Assembly (NCBI GenBank): GCA_037783545.1
Contig: JBBELK010000297.1
Span: 1 to 64,000 of the forward strand
Source: Henricia sp. BOLD:AAB3569
Taxonomy: Eukaryota; Echinodermata; Asteroidea; Spinulosida; Echinasteridae
DNA: 64,000 nucleotides
Reading direction: 5' to 3'
Positions 29,002 to 40,573 of the stretch are shown one piece after another. The translations under genes were made by a program, and so were the position numbers. Numbering within the stretch: the first letter of the stretch is position 1; every line of letters starts with the position of its first letter. The notes under the pieces were generated by a model. It was not told the origin of the DNA. It saw only the letters and a program-made list of their open reading frames with translations, and ran no database searches.

Positions 29002-30858
29002 GTCGCCGTGATATCTCCGACAAGGTGGAGTATGGCATCGTGGAGCTAAAGAAGACTGTCTCAGCTACTGGAGCCCAGCAAGTACCATTTGTCAGAGTCA
29101 TAAATCTCGTCGTGCACATAGAGGACCTCATCAGCAGTCAAATCAAGAGGGGAAGGATTTGGAACAACGACAAGTTCCATGGAGGGATATGGGGTCAAAA
29201 TCTTGGTAAGTTTATATAAAAACCCTTATTATACGAAAAAATGTAACCTTCTCCATCTATGCTCCAACCTAGCAATGTCATTTGAAACCTTTGTGAAACT
29301 ACAAACACCATGCATGATTTTCTTAAGAGTCAGATTCTGTAACTATGGACCAATTTATACAAGGGGGTGATATATCACACCGTTCAGTATCCCCATCCAA
29401 TTTTTTTTGGTGGGTAGATATATCATCCAAACTGACAAAAATCACGTTTTTTTTCGGAGAAACTGCTTCGGTTGAAAAATACGGCCGTGTTTAGGGTAGG
29501 GGTCCGAATGGCCTAATAAGTGCCAAAGTCAAAATCTGGACTTTGTCCTCTGAATATCTTGGTGCGCCCTCAAAAAGCCTCCTTGATCTTATGGTATATA
29601 TGTGTGGAGTTGTTCTGAAAAACATTATAAGATAACAACGTACTCGAGGCGAAAACCTGTTGTTTTGGTTGAAGAAACGATGAGATCCCTAAAGGTAAAC
29701 AAGTTGCTACATGTAGTCGAGTCTACACTGTCCAAGTCCGAGTCCTTGAGCCCAAGTCCAGCATACATCGGAGTCCTTAGCAGGCTGATTCCGAGTCCAG
29801 AGTCATCTTATGTGCATCCCTGGTTGTCAGTACCAGAAAGAAATAATAATAATATGCTCGTACTCGAGGCGAAAACCTGTGGTTTTGGTTGAAGAAACGA
29901 TGAGATCCCTAAGAGTAAAAACAAGTTGCTACATGTAGTCGAGTCTACACTGTCCAAGTCCGAGTCCTTGAGCCCAAGTCCAGCATACATCGGAGTTCTT
30001 AGCAGGCTGATTCCGAGTCCAGAGTCATCTTATGTGCATCCCTGGTTGTCAGTACCAGAAAGAAATAATAATAATATGCTCGTACTCGAGGCGAAAACCT
30101 GTGGTTTTGGTTGAAGAAACGATGAGATCCCTAAAGGTAAACAAGTTGCTACATGTAGTCGAGTCTACACTGTCCAAGTCCGAGTCCTTGAGCCCAAGTC
30201 CAGCATACATCGGAGTCCTTAGCAGGCTGATTCCGAGTCCAGAGTCATCTTATGTGCATCCCTGGTTGTCAGTACCAGAAAGAAATAATAATAATATGCT
30301 CGTACTCGAGGCGAAAACCTGTGGTTTTGGTTGAAGAAACGATGAGATCCCTAAAGGTAAACAAGTTGCTACATGTAGTCGAGTCTACACTGTCCAAGTC
30401 CGAGTCCTTGAGCCCAAGTCCAGCATACATCGGAGTCCTTAGCAGGCTGATTCCGAGTCCAGAGTCATCTTATGTGCATCCCTGGTTGTCAGTACCAGAA
30501 AGAAATAATAATAATATGCTCGTACTCGAGGCGAAAACCTGTGGTTTTGGTTGAAGAAACGATGAGATCCCTAAAGGTAAAACAAGTTGCTACATGTAGT
30601 CGAGTCTACACTGTCCAAGTCCGAGTCCTTGAGCACAAGTCCAGCATACATCGGAGTTCTTAGCAGGCTGATTCCGAGTCCAGAGTCATCTTATGTGCAT
30701 CTCTGGTTGTCAGTCCCAGAGAGTAATAATAATATGCTCGCTTTATGTTTTGAATTGCAGGGGAAATAGTTGACATTTGTTTAGCTCCGGTTGTAAGAAA
30801 ATCTTGGCTGTCTTGGTCAAATACTTTATTTGCCAAGTTGTCACCGGATACACTGTAG
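29002..30858 (+). CDS. Unrecognised two-exon coding unit (3' end of a gene or transposon gene)
   Basis: Exon 29002-29205 (acceptor atgttag, donor gtaagt) encodes RRDISDKVEYGIVELKKTVS and on to FHGGIWGQNL. Exon 30761-30858 (acceptor gaattgcag) continues in frame, GEIVDICLAPVVRKSWLSWS and on to SPDTL and TAG. The phases agree (1/1), the splice signals are good and there is no internal stop, so it looks real. No family was recognised. Upstream exons are not identified. The intron contains the 220-bp tandem array. Confidence 0.45.
29641..30740 (+). repeat. Tandem array, five copies of a 220-bp unit
   Basis: TACTCGAGGC recurs at 29641, 29861, 30083, 30303 and 30523, a spacing of 220 to 222 bp. 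Units are over 97% alike except the last. Each ends in an (ATA/ATAAT) microsatellite and contains several GAGTCC/AAGTCC motifs. The ORFs across it are frame accidents (220 is not divisible by three). It lies inside the intron of the unit at 29002-30858. Confidence 0.9.
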
Positions 30859-31319
30859 CTTCCCTTGCAAGTTACATTACGTACTTGACACACTATTTTA
30901 GAATGATGGAAGAATTTAGACCATTGCATAATTTTTGGTGAATAAGATTCGAGGCAAAATACAAGTATTGTTAGATCAGAAACATCGGATGAACTACTCC
31001 AAATGTTAGATCAAGCTCACTCGGCAAAATAATAAAGAAAGGAGGGAATCGGGTATCAGTCCAAAGAAAGATGAGACTACTTGAAACAAGGAGAGCTCCG
31101 AGACATCTACCGGTAGAGTACCTTAAAAATGTAAAAAGTGTTTTCCCAAAAGAGAAATGGTCCCTTCCCCACTCTCCCTCCACTCTCTGTTTGTGATGTT
31201 TTGGAGCAACAAAAACTTATTGTGGAAAACCAACAACAAATTGTCACTGACTTGAAGAGGAATAGGCGAACTAGTCAAAAGGCGAACTAGAAAAAATACA
31301 CAAACGAGTCAATTCAAAG

Positions 31320-31616
31320 ATGGGACCGTTAGAGAAAGAATTGGGCAGAATTTTAGAGGATACTTTGGGTGTCAAGACTCGGTTTTATGCTATTCAGAAG
31401 CATTATTTATTCCCTGTGGTAAATGAGACATGGCTGTCTATGCATTGCTCGCTTTTGCAAAAACTGGTTACAGAAGAAAATCTGGTCATGTGTGGGGACG
31501 GTCGCTGCGACAGTCTGGGTCACTGTGACAAGTATGGCACATACTCTCTAATGGAGTCGCAATCGGGAAGCGTGGTAGACTTAAGTGTGCACCACTGTCG
31601 CAGGCCTTCATTTTAA
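31320..31616 (+). pseudogene. DDE transposase fragment, Kolobok-like
   Basis: Open frame with VNETWLSMHCSLLQKLVTEE, then NLVMCGDGRCDSLGHCDKYG and TYSLMESQSGSVVDL. The GDGRcDSpGH.aKYgtYtlmd block is typical of a widespread animal transposase group that I take to be Kolobok-like; the Asp of GDG would be catalytic. About 99 codons remain, with the C-terminal half missing. Family name inferred, not proven. Confidence 0.55.
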
Positions 31617-32300
31617 AGGAGCGTGATCGCGCTCGCGCTCCTCCGCGCTCCTTAATTTTTAAGGAGAGCAAAAAAAAAGCGCTCCTTACAATTTTAACAA
31701 GAGCATTTTTTTCAAAACGCTAATTGTTGAAAAAAGTAAGCGGCTTGAGTCTCAGAGTTAGAGGTGGCAACATCTAAAGAACTCGCGCTTTTATTTTTGT
31801 TCCCCCTCGATTTTTTAAAATAAGCTAGCTGCTGCTTCGATGTTGTTAATTGAAAGTGGCAAACTAAACGAGCCCTATTCAAGTATGTTTTGACTGTGTG
31901 TGCGTGCGAGCGTGCTTGATGTTTACCGCAGCCGGTCACACAAACGGAACTGAGTGTGGGGCACGCGAGCGGCTCATAGAATACCACACAGGCGGCAGGG
32001 GCCCTTCGCACTGATGGGTGGTTAGATAACAGTCTCGGCACCAAAAATACACGCTCGTGATTGGTGAAGTATTTTTGTAATTGATATACATGCTCGGGAT
32101 TGGTGAAGTATTTTTGTAATAGATAAAAATGCCGAAGAGTTGGAGGGCGATCTCCGGCCGCTTGGCTGGACCGCGGCTTTTTTAAATTTTTTTTAAACAT
32201 AAACACGTGATCCACCAGCCCCAAGCGTTCAGAACCCGAGTGTTGCTCTACCTAATTGGTGGTATTTTAGCACGTTTTATTTGCTAGATAACATTATGAC
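31612..32300. other. Non-coding, short repeats
   Basis: Contains AAGGAGCG/CGCTCCTT inverted motifs (31616-31690) and a 47-bp tandem duplication around GTGATTGGTGAAGTATTTTT at 32056-32125. No gene seen. Confidence 0.5.
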
Positions 32301-32306
32301 ATAAAA

Positions 32307-32549
32307 ATGTCGAGTGTTCAGTTATCAACGTTTTTGAGGTGGAATTTGGAAAGCTATGGTTACGAGACGAAACCAATCAATGAGCGCGTCATGGTAACCA
32401 AGATTTGGTGTAAGATTTGTCGGAGATTCATCGATAAAATCAAGCAGGATCAAATAATTCGTGGACAAGCCCAAAAAGACATCGAGGCGTACGTAATCGG
32501 GTCTGCATTTGTCACCAAGCACACTGCCACACGACATCTGTCATCAAAG
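32307..32549 (+). CDS. BED-type zinc-finger exon of a transposase-derived gene
   Basis: ATG at 32307 opens 81 codons ending at donor gtaagt (32550), phase 0. It encodes VTKIWCKICRRFIDKI...VTKHTATRHLSSK. The CxxC and the later H....H pair fit a BED-like finger at the N-terminus of hAT/DUF4371-type proteins. No clear second exon follows within the next kilobase, so the gene is partial. It could belong with the DET fragment seen at 18408. Confidence 0.55.
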
Positions 32550-33430
32550 GTAAGTAATAGAAATACCTAAAAACTGTTTTTTCTATAATAAAACAACTTT
32601 AATCAAGTAGGCCTGTAAAAAAAACTATTTTTTAATTGTCAAGAAACTTCGTATAGTCCGCAAATTTGTGCCCATATTTCGAGTCGCCACTAAACCACAG
32701 GAGGGAAACCAGAACAAGGAAACTCAACTAGGTACATGATTTTAGACACCTTAACATTTCATTTATTTAGAAACATCAACTGTAGACTTAAAACACGTCT
32801 TCCCTATGTGCAAAACTCAGTTTAAGTCCTGCCCAGGGGTGCGTTTTGGTGGCGACCATGACCCAAAATAAGTTTCTGAAGTAAGATCACAGACAGTTTT
32901 TTAAGTTGTATATCTGTTTTTATTGTAACCATTTGTATTTTAATATATAAAATCGAAATTAGGTAGTGGACCACAATGGAAATAAGCTTTTTTTAAAGCT
33001 TTTTTGTGTTATCCTCGACAGTATCTCGGATACTTGTATTTGTTTTTTTTATGTGTTCAATTTAATTGATTGTACTGTATGTATGTTGTTTTTGTAAGTA
33101 ATATCCGAGATTGTCAAATAAAAACAAACAAAGTAACAAGGCAGTATTAAAGGCCTAGTGACCAAGCAGAGATCAGCTCCAGCTTCAGGGTGCACACAAC
33201 TATAGGCATAGGTAGAGATCCATGCGCCGAGCTCATGAATATTTTGTATACCCTTAAATTCTTCTTTATTTAATAGAGAGATGAACGAGTGTGGTCTAGT
33301 GTATATGTAAAAATTGGCTATCGTCGCGATGGGGGGTATTTTTTCTTCTAACTGTAAACATTTTTGACAATTTATAGCTCGTAAATGTGGCCTATTTTGC
33401 CCAGTAGCGTATGTGATTTAAAAATAGTGG
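32550..33430. other. Non-coding stretch, nothing recognised
   Basis: A/T-rich sequence without supported exons or element ends. Confidence 0.4.
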
Positions 33431-33489
33431 ACTTTAGGGAATAAAAGAAGCGCCTGAAGAGCCCACACTACCAGACCCTACCATCCCAG

Positions 33490-34582
33490 CAGATATTGAA
33501 GTTGGTGGCGAGGACACCGTCACTTTTCGAATTCTCAAAGGGGCATCTCAGCGGGGGAAAGCTCTCCTCGCCGATACCCGTGGGTACACATATGCCAAAA
33601 AGAAGTCGACATCGTGCAAGATCAGACCACGTGGCTATGCAGTGTACGAAACAGAGTGCAGAGATGTCCTGTGACTGCAATCCAACGTGGAGACCAGTTT
33701 GCGTTTGGTGTGCATGACAACCACATTCACCCAGCCCGTCCCGGCCAAGACATTGCCGTGGAGATTGCGTCGGAAGTGAAGGGCGCTGCACAACGCGACG
33801 TTTTCGCTCGGCGACTGCTATCGTCGAGCAGGTCCTCACCGAAAAAGCCCCTAAATTCACGTCAAGCTGCCCCGACCCACTGTACCTCAAACGCACGGCA
33901 AACCGCACCCGTCAAGTCCAGCGCCCTCCGGAACCAATGCATCTCCAGTTCGATCTCGTCGACAGTCATGTACCTCGAGATTTCTTCCAAATCCATCCTT
34001 GGGTCGGAGAGGCAAGACATCTAGTGTTCTTCACCGATGAGCAAGCCTCTGTCCTCGACAACGCCAAGACCTGGTATTTGGATGGAACATTCAAGCTGGT
34101 ACGACCGCCGTTTTACCAGCTTTTTTCCATCCATGTCAAGAAACGGCTACCATATCGCGCAGCCAACGTGGAAGAGATGGTGGTGGACTTTGAGGTAGGC
34201 ATCTGGCGCGCCATCAAGTCTATCTTCCCCGAGGTCCACATCCACGGCTGCCTCTACCACTGGACTCAGGCTGTCTGGCGCAAGTGCCAAGAGCTTGGGT
34301 TGCAGGCAGCCTACTGATCCGACCATCAATGACTACGTCCGCCAGCTGATGTCGCTCCCTTTTCTGCCCGCTGAGCAAATCCGCGAGGCCTTCGCCGTAC
34401 TCTCTGAACGAGCAACGCTGCCAACACTTCACCAACTATGTGCATACATTACCAGCACATGGTTGGACAACACCACTTGGAATGCGGCCAACTGGTCCGT
34501 GTTCATGAGAAGCGTCAGGACCAACAACGACGTGGAAGGGTGGCATCGTCGATTTAACAGTCTGACGAGCCTGTGCCTTTAA
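33490..34582 (+). pseudogene. FLYWCH-MULE transposase (copy 1), frameshifted
   Basis: The FLYWCH part is spread over two frames: FRILKGASQRGKALLADTRG and YTYAKKK, then WLCSVRNRVQRCPVTAIQRG and VHDNHIHPARPG (Cys and His ligands of the finger). The MULE domain in a third frame has WYLDGTFKLV (first Asp), VVDFEVGIW (second Asp) and HGCLYHWTQAVWRK (CxxH). About 50 residues usually found between FSIH and the second Asp are missing (junction ...RLPYRA/ANVEEM). After a TGA at 34315 another frame gives TNNDVEGWHRRFN. The 3' end abuts the terminus of a family A MITE at 34558. It is clearly inactive. Confidence 0.8.
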
Positions 34583-34599
34583 TTGCACAAAGTGACGCC

Positions 34600-35225
34600 G
34601 ACGATCACAAAATGGCGTCCCATGCCCCCAAAAGTCGGAACCTTATTGTCGCAACTCTCTATATACGGCCCTGCTTATACCATCGAGTATCCTGAATAGA
34701 AGCCCATTTGACGATCATACTTTCGTTCAAGAACCTCATCCAACATTTTGTATGACGCGTGACGATGTTCTAGGGAAATGTTATTTAAACATATTGGGCG
34801 ATGTTCGAGCATGCACATTAATTTAAATATGTTGGACGATGTTCAACCTCTAAAACAATCAGATTATAGAATTGGGTCAGATAGTATTTCAGGTCGCAAG
34901 AAAATCCACAAAATCCATAAAACATTCATATACAATCTCTGGGACTTCTAGTGACCTTGAACAAGAAAGTGTGAAACATCGTCATACATTTTGTTGGATG
35001 GAGTTTTAAACAAAAGTATGATCGTGTAAGAAACATGTGAACACTGACGTCACATCACACCCAAACTTCATGAAATCCGAAGACGGGTGGAAGATTCTTG
35101 TTGGCTTCATGCAATTCAGCCTACGGGCTGCGATTTCAAGTTAATTAAACCCATTAAAAAATGTTCAGCCTTCGGGCTGCTGTGAAAGTGAGTTTTAATA
35201 AACCAGATTAAATTGAGCAAAGAGC
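34600..35225. other. Spacer between the two MULE copies, with short hairpins
   Basis: No gene. Contains inverted-related segments (GATCATACTTTCGTTC at 34713 and near 35010) and two 14-nt hairpins at 35117-35130 and 35166-35179. Confidence 0.45.
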
Positions 35226-35228
35226 ATA

Positions 35229-36531
35229 ACGCTGGTACGTGGACGGCACGTTCAAGATAGTAAGCAAAGCAAGCCGTTTACCCAGTTGTTTTCCATCCAC
35301 GCCTTTGTGAAGCGAGACCACGAGACAAAGCAACTGCCCCTGTGTTTTGTAGTTATGTCCTCTCGCCGGAAACGCGACTACTGGGAGGGGTTATGGCAGT
35401 CCAGGAATGCGATGTTGATGACGTGAGTATACAAATATTTTCAATTATTGTACTTTAAAATTGTTGTTTTTAATTAATTTATTTCTTTATCAGTTGCTCT
35501 CAGTGTTGACAACGATTGACACTTATCGCGTGAGACCGAAACTCAGGCCGTGTTCAAATTCATTAGCTATGGCTTGAAATTACACACGAGTTAATAAAAG
35601 ACGCTAGGTAGACGGATCGGTCACTTTTCATAGACTCCTATGTAATTTCAAGCCACAGCCAATGAATTCGGTTACGGCCTGGGACAGATAATGCATTTAT
35701 TGTTTCTATATAATGTATAGGAAATAAAAGTGGAGCAGTGCATGTTAGACTTTGAAGCAGCTACCTGGTCCGCCCTAAAGGAGGTATTTCCAGACGTAGA
35801 GTGCCATGGCTGTATGTTTCACTGGAAACAAGCTGTATGGCGTAAAGTTCAGGAGTACGGGCTGCAGAAGGCCTACTGGGAGCGGGATAGCGTCGTCAAC
35901 ATCATCATCAAGCTTCTTGCTTTACCCTGTCTTCCTTGAGAAGTCATCCGAACTTTGTTTGACCATCTGAAGCGTAAGGCGGCACGATCCAATATGTTGA
36001 CCCAGGTAGGTCGAAGTTAAGTGCCTTGAGCGTCAGGATTTTGCGCTCTATAAAAACTCATTATTAATAACGAACAAGAATTTGTTTCTACAACTTTCCT
36101 TGAAAGGTGAATCGCATACTCTCAGAAGAAAGGCTAACAAAATCCGACAACATCTTTATCATTTTCCATTTCTTTCTCTCCAGCTGTTCAACTATGTTGG
36201 GGAAAATAACCTGGATATTGACAACAGTGTGGCCCCACAGATGTGAACAGCATACCGACAGTCCATCCATTCTAACAACGACGTTGAAGGGTGGCACCAG
36301 GCCCTCAATGCCGCAGCACGCTACCATTCTACAAGCTTCTCATTCTTCTGGAAGACCAGGCGAAATTGGTGAACGTACACGTCAGGCTTGTAAACGAGAA
36401 AAGACTATGCTGGTACCAGCGGAAGACCAACAGGAAAATCCAAGGGTGCCTTTTCCGTCTGTGGAAAGAGTTAGATCAGGGACACCGAACCAGCTCTTGC
36501 ACGCGTGCGCTCATATATGGCAACCTACCTG
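35229..36531 (+). pseudogene. MULE transposase (copy 2), three exons
   Basis: Exon to 35422: WYVDGTFKIV, then after a frame change FSIHAFVKRDHETKQLPLCF and QECDVDD. Exon 35721-36005: EIKVEQCMLDFEAATWSALK and HGCMFHWKQAVWRK, TGA at 35938, then EVIRTLFDHLKR. Exon from 36184: LFNYVGENNLDIDNSVAP, stop, then SNNDVEGWH. The catalytic Asp, Asp and CxxH motifs are present. Two or more stops and frame changes make it a pseudogene. Unlike copy 1 it keeps introns, one of which holds a MITE. Confidence 0.8.
35544..35681. mobile_element. Foldback MITE (family T) in a MULE intron
   Basis: CAGGCCGTGTTCAAATTCAT ... ATGGCTTGAAATTACA pairs with its imperfect inverse at 35640-35681. No ORF. Confidence 0.7.
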
Positions 36532-36542
36532 CTTAAAGGCCA

Positions 36543-36745
36543 TTGTATCATTTGCAATTAAAAATTACCCGATTTTGTTTTTCATGAGTTGACAAGAAAA
36601 CCTTACTCAAAGTGTTGATAGCAATGGTAACAAACACCACATTAATTTATTTCTGTCCAAACTGGTCCAAATGGTATTTCATGCTAAAAATTGACAACCG
36701 AAGGTGGTTTTCTAAACTTGTACACATGCATCAATGCTTCAGAAA
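36543..36745 (+). repeat. Dispersed repeat family G, copy 1
   Basis: Shares GATAGCAATGGTAACAAACA and later CATGCAT...TTCAGAAAAC with copies at 43915-44330 (+), 46120-46405 (-) and 59800-60075 (-). Non-coding. Confidence 0.65.
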
Positions 36746-37429
36746 ACTTTGAAAACCTAAGTCGCTAAAATTTCTTCAGGCTAGTTTACCAACATTCTTC
36801 CTTCGATACGTTACTCTTATTACACGAATCTGTAAAAAGTGTTATCTTGCAAATGATACTGTAGGGCCTTTAAGCCATTACCAGTTACCCCAGCATCTGT
36901 CTCATGACCAAAGGCTGTTGCATGGCATCCAAGTTCAAGTGCAACTAAAAAACAAACAAAAACAAATTTAATTTAATTTTAGTTACCTTGTATTATTTTA
37001 TTTACACCCGCTTGTTAAAAATTTGCAGTAATTAAAATATATGTTCATTACCTTGAGTTAACAAAATATTACATTCCATTTTCATTTCTCCCCACCTATG
37101 ACTCGTATGTTCGCCAGGCCAGACAAGTTGACTGTAGATTTGAAGAGGATGCATGCAAACTAAGGTGGCAGAAGCACCATTTTGAAAGAAGACACCTAAA
37201 AGTGTGAGAACTAAGGAAGAGATAAGAATAACAACGTCAAATGGATTTGGACATAGTGATAACAGCAAGTACATGTATGTGAACGGAGGACTCGGACCAA
37301 TGGGAAAAGAACCACATTATCATTTTCTGACACAAAACCATGCCGAATGAGACTTGCGCCACCACTCCCAAATCAGTGACTACATACCAGACAGTATATG
37401 AGGCAGTGTTCTCCACTACCGGTTTTATC

Positions 37430-37525
37430 CGGGCGCGCCGCCCGGACAAAATCATCAGAGGTACCGTTAGCGCCCGGACAAAAATTTGCCGCCCGGACAA
37501 AACATTGTGCTGCCCGGACAAAAAA
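37430..37525 (+). repeat. Cluster of GCCCGGACAAAA motifs
   Basis: Four close copies at 37440-37520 and an isolated one near 37890. The first is preceded by its inverse (TTTTATCCGGGCG), giving a short palindrome. Function unknown. Confidence 0.6.
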
Positions 37526-38267
37526 AATATAATTTCTCCTCCAAAACACTATGAAAGTACAGCCGAGTCATTCCAAAATGCGGTGTATATTCACCTAACA
37601 TGATTCGGTAGTCACTGGTGTCATTATCGGTCATTTACCACGCAAATCTATCGGATCGGCGACCCAAATTCGCATCGATAACGGCCATGACAGTGTGCAT
37701 TTGTTGAACAGCGCCCTCAAGAGCCGTTTTTTGTTTACTCTTGAGGGCGCTGCATGCCAACCACTGTGTAGCGACGTACGTCCGTCCGGGTGCGTTCGTG
37801 GTTGTGTGTTTGGGTGAGTACGTGCTGTCGCTGTCGCCATCCCAACCGCCATCGCAACCCCCCCTCCCCCTGCTGAGCGACATCGGCGTGCCCGGACAAA
37901 ATTTGGACCAGTGGAGATCACTGATGAGGGTAGGCATCGCCAAGAACACAATCTTGATGACACCATCCAAAGTGTCACCAGGAGATGGTGATTTTGTGCT
38001 CTCAATTCCTGCTGTGGCAAGTGATACAGTCAGCAATGCATCATGGGGGTTTTGGCGAAAGAGGCAGACACAATTGTGTCAGGAGAGTCTTGGCGAGTGA
38101 GGCACAGCTGTCCGCATTGGACTTAAAATGCGAAAGTACTACCATCTGTCCATCTCGGTACATGTAAGTTTTCCCAAAAAGTCCAATGCGGACAGACCTT
38201 AAGTTAACTTACTGTTAGTCATGGCGGTGGTTCATACATGTCCCCCTCAACTTGGATACCTACATGT

Positions 38268-38484
38268 ACCCCTACCATAGAGACATTTTATTCCGGATGG
38301 GAAAAATGATGCCCAACATGCCCAAAATCTGCTTCTTGCGGATTTCAACACGAAATTGGCCACCTTTAGAGGCAAGTCGGTCCATGAATTCGTGCCTGAT
38401 CATCATTCAACACCGGCTGACTTGCTTGAGTTGTACAAAATCAATCCAGTGAAACTTTATCTCCAGACAACAGTGAAAAACAAA
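38268..38484 (+). CDS. Exon-like segment of an unrecognised transposon-type gene
   Basis: Encodes NDAQHAQNLLLADFNTKLAT, then FRGKSVHEFVPDHHSTPADL and LELYKINPVKLYLQTTVKNK, up to a gtacgt donor at 38485. Open frame, no known domain. It starts the 38-43 kb cluster of similarly oriented exons. Confidence 0.4.
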
Positions 38485-39334
38485 GTACGTTTCAATTTTG
38501 TAAATCATTTTATTGCTTTACTTTCTAGCACATGCAACCTTTATATTTTAATTATGAATCTTGTGTTTCTTACAATGTTCAACCGATAATAGGAAAACCA
38601 ACAGAATGACAGGGGTGTCCTGACGACACCCAGGTCAGATGACAGTGACCTATAACCTATCCAACCCAGACACACCCATTTCTGTCAAGAAGCCACTGAA
38701 AAGTACAGCTGCCATCAACATGAGGCTGCTTAGGAATCAAAGAAATTCGGGAAACTCGCACACTCACGACCTATGACACCAGAGGACAGAAGTCACAAAG
38801 AGAGAGTCCATCTTGGATAATAACGTAAAATGAAGAATAATTAAATGCATAATTGAGATTACCAAACATTATTGTTCAGAGTTTAAAAGTCAAATCTAAT
38901 GACAAACAGTTGGGCCAGAAAAGTTTATGTAAATACATCATTTGAAATGTAAAATGCAAACTTGTAAAAATTTGAAAATTTAAGTAAAACTAGTTTTTAT
39001 TTACATGTGTATTTATGATCAACATTGCTTAAGTGCAGCAGTGTACAAGGTGTAAGATATTTGAGATAGATTAATAAGCTATGTATCATGCATTTTTAAA
39101 GGCCTTGTTTAGGATTGACACTGCAGTGATTTTGAAGATGAACAATGACACCATTTCACGCCTTGTAAAGTCTGTTCATCTGATAAAAAAAGGTTTGCCA
39201 ACAAGTTGACAAAAAAGCATGGCCACAGTAAAGATCACTAGGGGTATATTAGGAAGAGGTTGCACGGGCAGTGCTGAATACAGAACTTTACCTGGTGAAG
39301 GAAGTGGCGATTTGGCTAGCATGATATCTCCCAA

Positions 39335-39494
39335 AAATTGAAGCTGTGACGTCTGCAACAAAATTAGCAGCAGGTTTCACTGAAGAAACAAACCTGTACA
39401 ACACACCAAGCCTTGCACCAAAAATAGGCCACAGTTTAAAAACATGCAGTGAAATTCTTCGTGGTGAGGCCCTCATAAGTGATGATTCTTTTTG
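39335..39494 (+). pseudogene. Exon remnant resembling the helical region of invertebrate recombinase-like genes
   Basis: Reads KIEAVTSATKLAAGFTEETN, then LAPKIGHSLKTCSEILRGEA and LISDDSF, then stop. The KIGHSLK.C.eiLrGeAl pattern is one I associate with the region preceding a tyrosine-recombinase-like domain in invertebrate proteins. That is a recollection of the family, not proof. Confidence 0.35.
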
Positions 39495-39517
39495 AATAGT
39501 GTAATGGCTTCAAATAT

Positions 39518-40573
39518 GGAGTCATCGGGGGACAGCATCTCTTTGAGGCTACAAACCAGCTACATCAAAAAACCCAAATGATGATCGTTTACAAAGTCGT
39601 CGCTGTGTGGTGTACTCTGATGTGACCCAGGAAGAAGCACTGTTCCTAGCCAGTGAACATAACCGAACTAGTAAACGTATTCATGAAACAACATTTAGAG
39701 AGAAGGTATTCCTTATGAAATTTAACTAAAATACAAGAACCTCACAAGCTCAACAACTTCTTCAGACCTGCACAAGTGACCACTGGATTGATGACAGGGG
39801 TCTACGGCACAAGCTGCCGCCGGCTGCTCCAGTTGGAAAGACAAACGCTTCGAGACAACGGAGTCACTGCCCACGGCCACAGCATGGATCTCCACTGAGA
39901 GAAGAAGAACGTACATCTGAGGTCCCTAATGCGATAATAAACCCAGGGGGGCTTCAAGACGGATCCCATCTCCCAGAGGGCTTGGTGGCGGGATACCCAT
40001 AAACCCGACCACTACACTTCATTCCTTTGTTCTACCTGCCACAATGCAAAAACAATGCACTTGTGAATTATTTGTCTTAATTTTCCACATAGTGTCCTCA
40101 TACCCCGGTAGGCATGAAACCAAGCGAGGGGTGCAAGATGAAAACAGAGGTGGCCAAGTAGTATCCAGCTCCATCAAAAGTACCCAAATGATGAACATTT
40201 CCAAAGTCGTCGCTGTGTGGTGTATTCTGATGTGACACAGGAAGAGGCACTGTTCCTAGCCAGTGAACACAATGGAACCAGTGAACGGATACACGAAACC
40301 ACATTTAGAGAGAAGGTATTCCTTATGAAATTTAACTAAAATACAATGAGGGAAATTAAGACTTTAAAAAGCATGAAAAGAAGCAGATGCTTGGTAAGAT
40401 TTTAAAAGGTCAATTCCGATTCTATCAAAATATTAAAATGAAATGACTAATGTGGTTACGTGAACGTTTTATGAAATTGCAGATAAGAATGTGCAGAGAG
40501 CATTTCTCTTCAATGCCAGAGACACCAAATAAGATGAATGACTGGGTGAAATCATGTTCCACCATCCTAAAAC
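39518..40573 (+). pseudogene. Unrecognised transposon-type gene, copy I (exons repeated at 47.5-48.3 kb)
   Basis: Exon-like piece ending at 40313: HQKYPNDEHFQSRRCVVYSD, then VTQEEALFLASEHNGTSERI and HETTFREK, donor gtattc. A partial earlier copy lies at 39550-39705. Exon 40482-40573 (acceptor aaattgcag, donor gtatgc): IRMCREHFSSMPETPNKMND, then WVKSCSTILKQ. The segment 39735-40560 is over 90% identical to 47490-48298. Several frame breaks occur in the first part. No family was named. Confidence 0.45.

Noticed and set aside
29602-30554. Repeated 100-residue open frames in the 220-bp array
   Set aside because: 220 is not divisible by three, each frame ends after one unit, and the array sits in an intron.
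29641-30740. CRISPR-like array
   Set aside because: The repeats are long, directly abutting and have no unique spacers; the DNA is eukaryotic.
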